Assembly: GCA_947462525.1 (NCBI GenBank)
Contig: CANHPK010000082.1
Location: forward strand, 1-6,870
Length of the DNA stretch: 6,870 nucleotides
Source of the DNA: Roseiflexaceae bacterium
Lineage (GTDB): Bacteria > Chloroflexota > Chloroflexia > Chloroflexales > Roseiflexaceae
Direction: 5' to 3'
In this document: piece after piece, positions 5,029-6,870 of the stretch
Layout of the letters: each line of letters starts with the position of its first letter
Position numbering within the stretch: the stretch's first letter is position 1
Position numbers and translations under genes: made by a program
Notes under the pieces: generated by a model
Told to the model about the DNA's origin: nothing
Seen by the model: only the letters and a program-made list of their open reading frames with translations
Databases searched by the model: none

Positions 5029-6021
5029 ATGAGCAGCCGTTTTAGCGAGATGCGGATTTTCAGTGGCAGTGGCAATCCCGCCATTGCGCAGGCCATTGCA
5101 GATCGGCTCGGTGTGACCCTCGGTGACATCACGCTGACCAAATATCCGAACGACAACTTGTTTGCACGGCTGAACGAGAGCGTGCGCGAAAAAGACATCT
5201 TCATTGTGCAGTCACTGACTGCGCCGTTGAGTGATCGCATCATGGAGCTGTTGATTATGCTCGATGCGTGTCGGCGGTCTGCCGCCGGTCGGGTGACTGC
5301 GGTGTTGCCGTTTTATGCATATGGGCGGACCGACAAGCGCGATCAGCCACGTGTGCCGATTACTGCCCGTCTGATGGCCGATATGATTCAGACGGCTGGG
5401 GCACAGCAGGTCATAACCCTCGACCTCCATGCGGGGCAGATCCAAGGCTTCTTTTCGATCCCGGTCGATGAGCTGAGTGCGATGTCGTTGCTGGTACGCC
5501 ACTTCCGCGAAAAGCATATCGACAACTACACCGTTGTCGCCCCTGATATGGGCTTTGCAAAGCGTGCTCGCAATTTTGCCGAGCAATTGGGGGTACCGTT
5601 GGCGATTGTCGAAAAGCGGCACCTCGATCACATCCACCCGTCGAACGAGAACGTGCGCCACGTCGAAGCGTTGAATGTCATCGGCGACGTCGAAGGGCGA
5701 CACTGCATCCTCGTGGACGACGAAATAGCCACCGGCAATTCGTTGATTGCTGCGGCCGAGCTCTTGGTCGCGCGCGGTGCCACAGCGGTGTCGGCGGGTG
5801 TGGTGCATTCGATTATGGCCGGCAAGGCACTCGAGCGGTTGGCAGCCAGCCCGATTGGCGAGTTTGTGACCACGGATACCCTGCCGATTGCTGGCGTCGA
5901 GAAGTACCCCAACATCAAAGTGTTGTCGGTCGCGACGCTTTTGGCCGAGGTGATCCAACGGATTCACAGCGGTATTTCGGTTGATTCGATTAACCTGTTC
6001 CAGCGGACACAACGGCATTAG
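5029..6021 (+). CDS. prs: Ribose-phosphate pyrophosphokinase (PRPP synthetase)
   Basis: This cytosolic enzyme transfers pyrophosphate from ATP to ribose 5-phosphate to make PRPP, the precursor of purines, pyrimidines, histidine, tryptophan and NAD. At 330 aa it is close to the usual 310-320. Both phosphoribosyltransferase-type halves are present: GRVTAVLPFYAYGR (87-100) with the flexible loop TDKRDQPRVPIT, the metal/substrate motif DLHAGQIQGFF (132-142), and the PRPP loop VDDEIATGNS (229-238). Two motifs differ from the E. coli type. YPNDN (39-43) stands where FSDGE is usual, and the PRPP loop has Ala in place of its third acidic residue. I recall similar NDN/DDEIATG variants in other bacterial prs genes, so this is probably a divergent active subfamily. 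GAGGGA lies 3 nt before the ATG; M8 is a possible later start. No hairpin terminator is seen; a heptamer array begins 1 nt after the stop codon. Confidence 0.95.
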   Translation: MSSRFSEMRIFSGSGNPAIAQAIADRLGVTLGDITLTKYPNDNLFARLNESVREKDIFIVQSLTAPLSDRIMELLIMLDACRRSAAGRVTAVLPFYAYGRTDKRDQPRVPITARLMADMIQTAGAQQVITLDLHAGQIQGFFSIPVDELSAMSLLVRHFREKHIDNYTVVAPDMGFAKRARNFAEQLGVPLAIVEKRHLDHIHPSNENVRHVEALNVIGDVEGRHCILVDDEIATGNSLIAAAELLVARGATAVSAGVVHSIMAGKALERLAASPIGEFVTTDTLPIAGVEKYPNIKVLSVATLLAEVIQRIHSGISVDSINLFQRTQRH

Positions 6022-6022
6022 A

Positions 6023-6148
6023 AGTTATCAGTTATCAGAAATTAGTTATCAGTGAGTAGCTAGTAGTGAGTAGTTAGTAGCTAGTAGTGAGTAGTTAGTA
6101 GCTAGTAGTGAGTAGTTAGTAGCTAGTAGCTAGTAGTGAGTGGTTAGT
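6023..6148. repeat. Array of 18 tandem heptamers (AGnnAnn)
   Basis: From 6023 to 6148 the sequence divides without a gap into 18 seven-base units in one register, 17 of them beginning with AG. The first units are AGTTATC, AGTTATC, AGAAATT and AGTTATC. The rest are AGTGAGT, AGTTAGT and AGCTAGT. From 6065 to 6127 the last three types cycle as a 21-bp superunit repeated three times perfectly. An extra AGCTAGT and a fourth, incomplete cycle with one change (GGTTAGT) follow. Because 7 is not a multiple of 3, stop codons appear in every plus frame, so it is non-coding. It resembles the short tandemly repeated heptanucleotide (STRR-like) sequences known from cyanobacteria and other bacteria. It starts 1 nt after the prs stop codon. 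Confidence 0.95.
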
Positions 6149-6200
6149 AGTTTCGTGATTTGGTTGTGCGGGGAGTGACCCGATCCTTTTGTCGCATACC

Positions 6201-6229
6201 GCGGATTTCGCTGTGCGAATCAGCTCCGC
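6201..6229 (+). other. Possible hairpin in the aminotransferase leader
   Basis: An outer stem GCGGA/TCCGC (6201-6205 with 6225-6229) encloses an inner perfect stem TTCGC/GCGAA (6207-6211 with 6215-6219) with a TGT loop. No T-tract follows, so it is not a typical terminator. No promoter could be placed with confidence between 6149 and 6265. Confidence 0.35.
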
Positions 6230-6265
6230 TGATGGATAAACGTCTACTGCACCAAAGGAGGCGCG

Positions 6266-6870
6266 ATGAAGGATCAACTCGCAATTGCTGGGGGAACGCC
6301 AGTCCGTGCGAACGGGTACCCGGAATGGCCTGTCCATGATGAAGCAGACGAGGCAGTGTTGCTCGAAGCCCTGCGCAGTGGGCGTTGGGGCGGTTACCCC
6401 GAGCCAGGTCCATATAATGCACGCTTTTGTGAGGCGTTCGCAGCCTTTCAAGGGGCCAAACACGGCATATTGATGGTCAACGGCACAGTGACGATGGAGG
6501 TCGCCCTCAAAGCACTCGGGATCGGTTGGGGCGACGAGGTTATCGTGCCCGGGTTGACCTTTGCCGCAACCGCATATGCACCGATGGCTGCTGGTGCGTT
6601 GCCGGTGGTCGTCGATGTCGAGCCCAAGAGCTGGGGTCTCGATGCCGAGGCAGTCGAGGCAGCGATTACACCACGGACACGCGCGATTATCCCGGTCCAT
6701 GCCGGACAAATCGTCTGTGATATGGATGCACTGACTGCGATTGCTGCCAAGCATAATCTGCACATCATTGAGGACTGCGCACACAGCCCCGGCAAAATGT
6801 GGCGTGGCCGCGGTGTTGGTACCTTTGGGGCTTTCGGGTCGTTTAGTCATCAAAGCTCCAAAATCCTCAC
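6266..6870 (+). CDS. DegT/DnrJ/EryC1/StrS-type aminotransferase (5' part)
   Basis: The first 201 residues of a fold-type I, PLP-dependent aminotransferase of the sugar-aminotransferase / AHBA-synthase superfamily; the gene runs off the window. The N-terminus LAIAGGTPVR is typical of one uncharacterised branch. NGTVTMEVALKALGIGWGDE (72-91) and VIVPGLTFAATAYA (92-105) form the cofactor-phosphate and substrate region. PVH (143-145) precedes DMDAL. IIEDCAHSPG (167-176) supplies the Asp (D170) that contacts the PLP ring nitrogen, and SFSHQSSK (192-199) places the Schiff-base lysine at K199. The start is firm, with AAAGGAGG 4 nt before the ATG. Relatives make amino sugars, aminocyclitols or aminohydroxybenzoate, usually in surface-polysaccharide or secondary-metabolite clusters; the substrate cannot be told from this fragment. 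It is probably the start of a new unit, separated from prs by the heptamer array. Confidence 0.92.
   Translation, partial: MKDQLAIAGGTPVRANGYPEWPVHDEADEAVLLEALRSGRWGGYPEPGPYNARFCEAFAAFQGAKHGILMVNGTVTMEVALKALGIGWGDEVIVPGLTFAATAYAPMAAGALPVVVDVEPKSWGLDAEAVEAAITPRTRAIIPVHAGQIVCDMDALTAIAAKHNLHIIEDCAHSPGKMWRGRGVGTFGAFGSFSHQSSKIL

Noticed and set aside
4820..5032. A 70-codon plus-strand open frame whose stop overlaps the prs start (ATGA)
   Set aside because: It has no Shine-Dalgarno sequence, the composition is not protein-like, and the best prs promoter lies inside it. The stop/start overlap is probably coincidence.
6023..6148. CRISPR array
   Set aside because: The repeats are contiguous 7-mers and 21-mers with no unique spacers, and no cas gene is present.
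6116..6853. A minus-strand open frame opposite the aminotransferase
   Set aside because: The plus strand encodes a clear PLP aminotransferase with an AAAGGAGG site. The minus frame ends inside the heptamer array and shows no motif.

Overview
The window reads as a bacterial chromosome segment of roughly 50-55 % GC (estimated by eye). It has Shine-Dalgarno-led genes, tRNA genes with encoded CCA and simple intrinsic terminators. The divergent PRPP synthetase subtype, the PadR/DUF2812/CPBP content, the DegT-family aminotransferase and the heptamer arrays would fit a Chloroflexota-like organism, but that assignment rests on remembered family resemblance and is weak.

Layout. (1) 12-545: the tail of an rRNA operon, with 5S rRNA, a 6-nt spacer, an initiator tRNA-fMet and a terminator. 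A 176-nt spacer rich in short dyads follows, then a second, slightly diverged initiator tRNA-fMet with its own terminator. (2) 543-1271, minus strand: a stand-alone ABC/SMC-type AAA ATPase that converges on the second tRNA. (3) 1410-1452: an AT-only, perfect 17-bp inverted repeat made of two tandem TATATCA-N5-TGATATA-like dyads, sitting on overlapping divergent promoters. (4) 1480-4689, plus strand: a tight five-gene operon encoding a PadR-type repressor, three paralogous membrane-anchored DUF2812-like proteins and a CPBP-family intramembrane protease, closed by a strong terminator at 4702. (5) 4749-5028: a non-coding spacer ending in a sigma-70-like promoter for prs. (6) 5029-6021: ribose-phosphate pyrophosphokinase of a divergent motif type. 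(7) 6023-6148: an uninterrupted array of 18 heptamers in one register. (8) 6266 to the window end: the 5' part of a DegT/DnrJ/EryC1/StrS-type PLP aminotransferase.

The part most likely to be an undescribed system is the PadR - DUF2812 x3 - CPBP operon. Gene order, overlaps, spacing and the likely autoregulatory operator all point to one regulated unit. Its products would be a small DNA-binding sensor, three related proteins with a cytosolic domain and three predicted membrane helices, and an intramembrane glutamic protease with all of its motifs. The divergent ATPase may share the control region. A functional link between the protease and the DUF2812 proteins is inference only.
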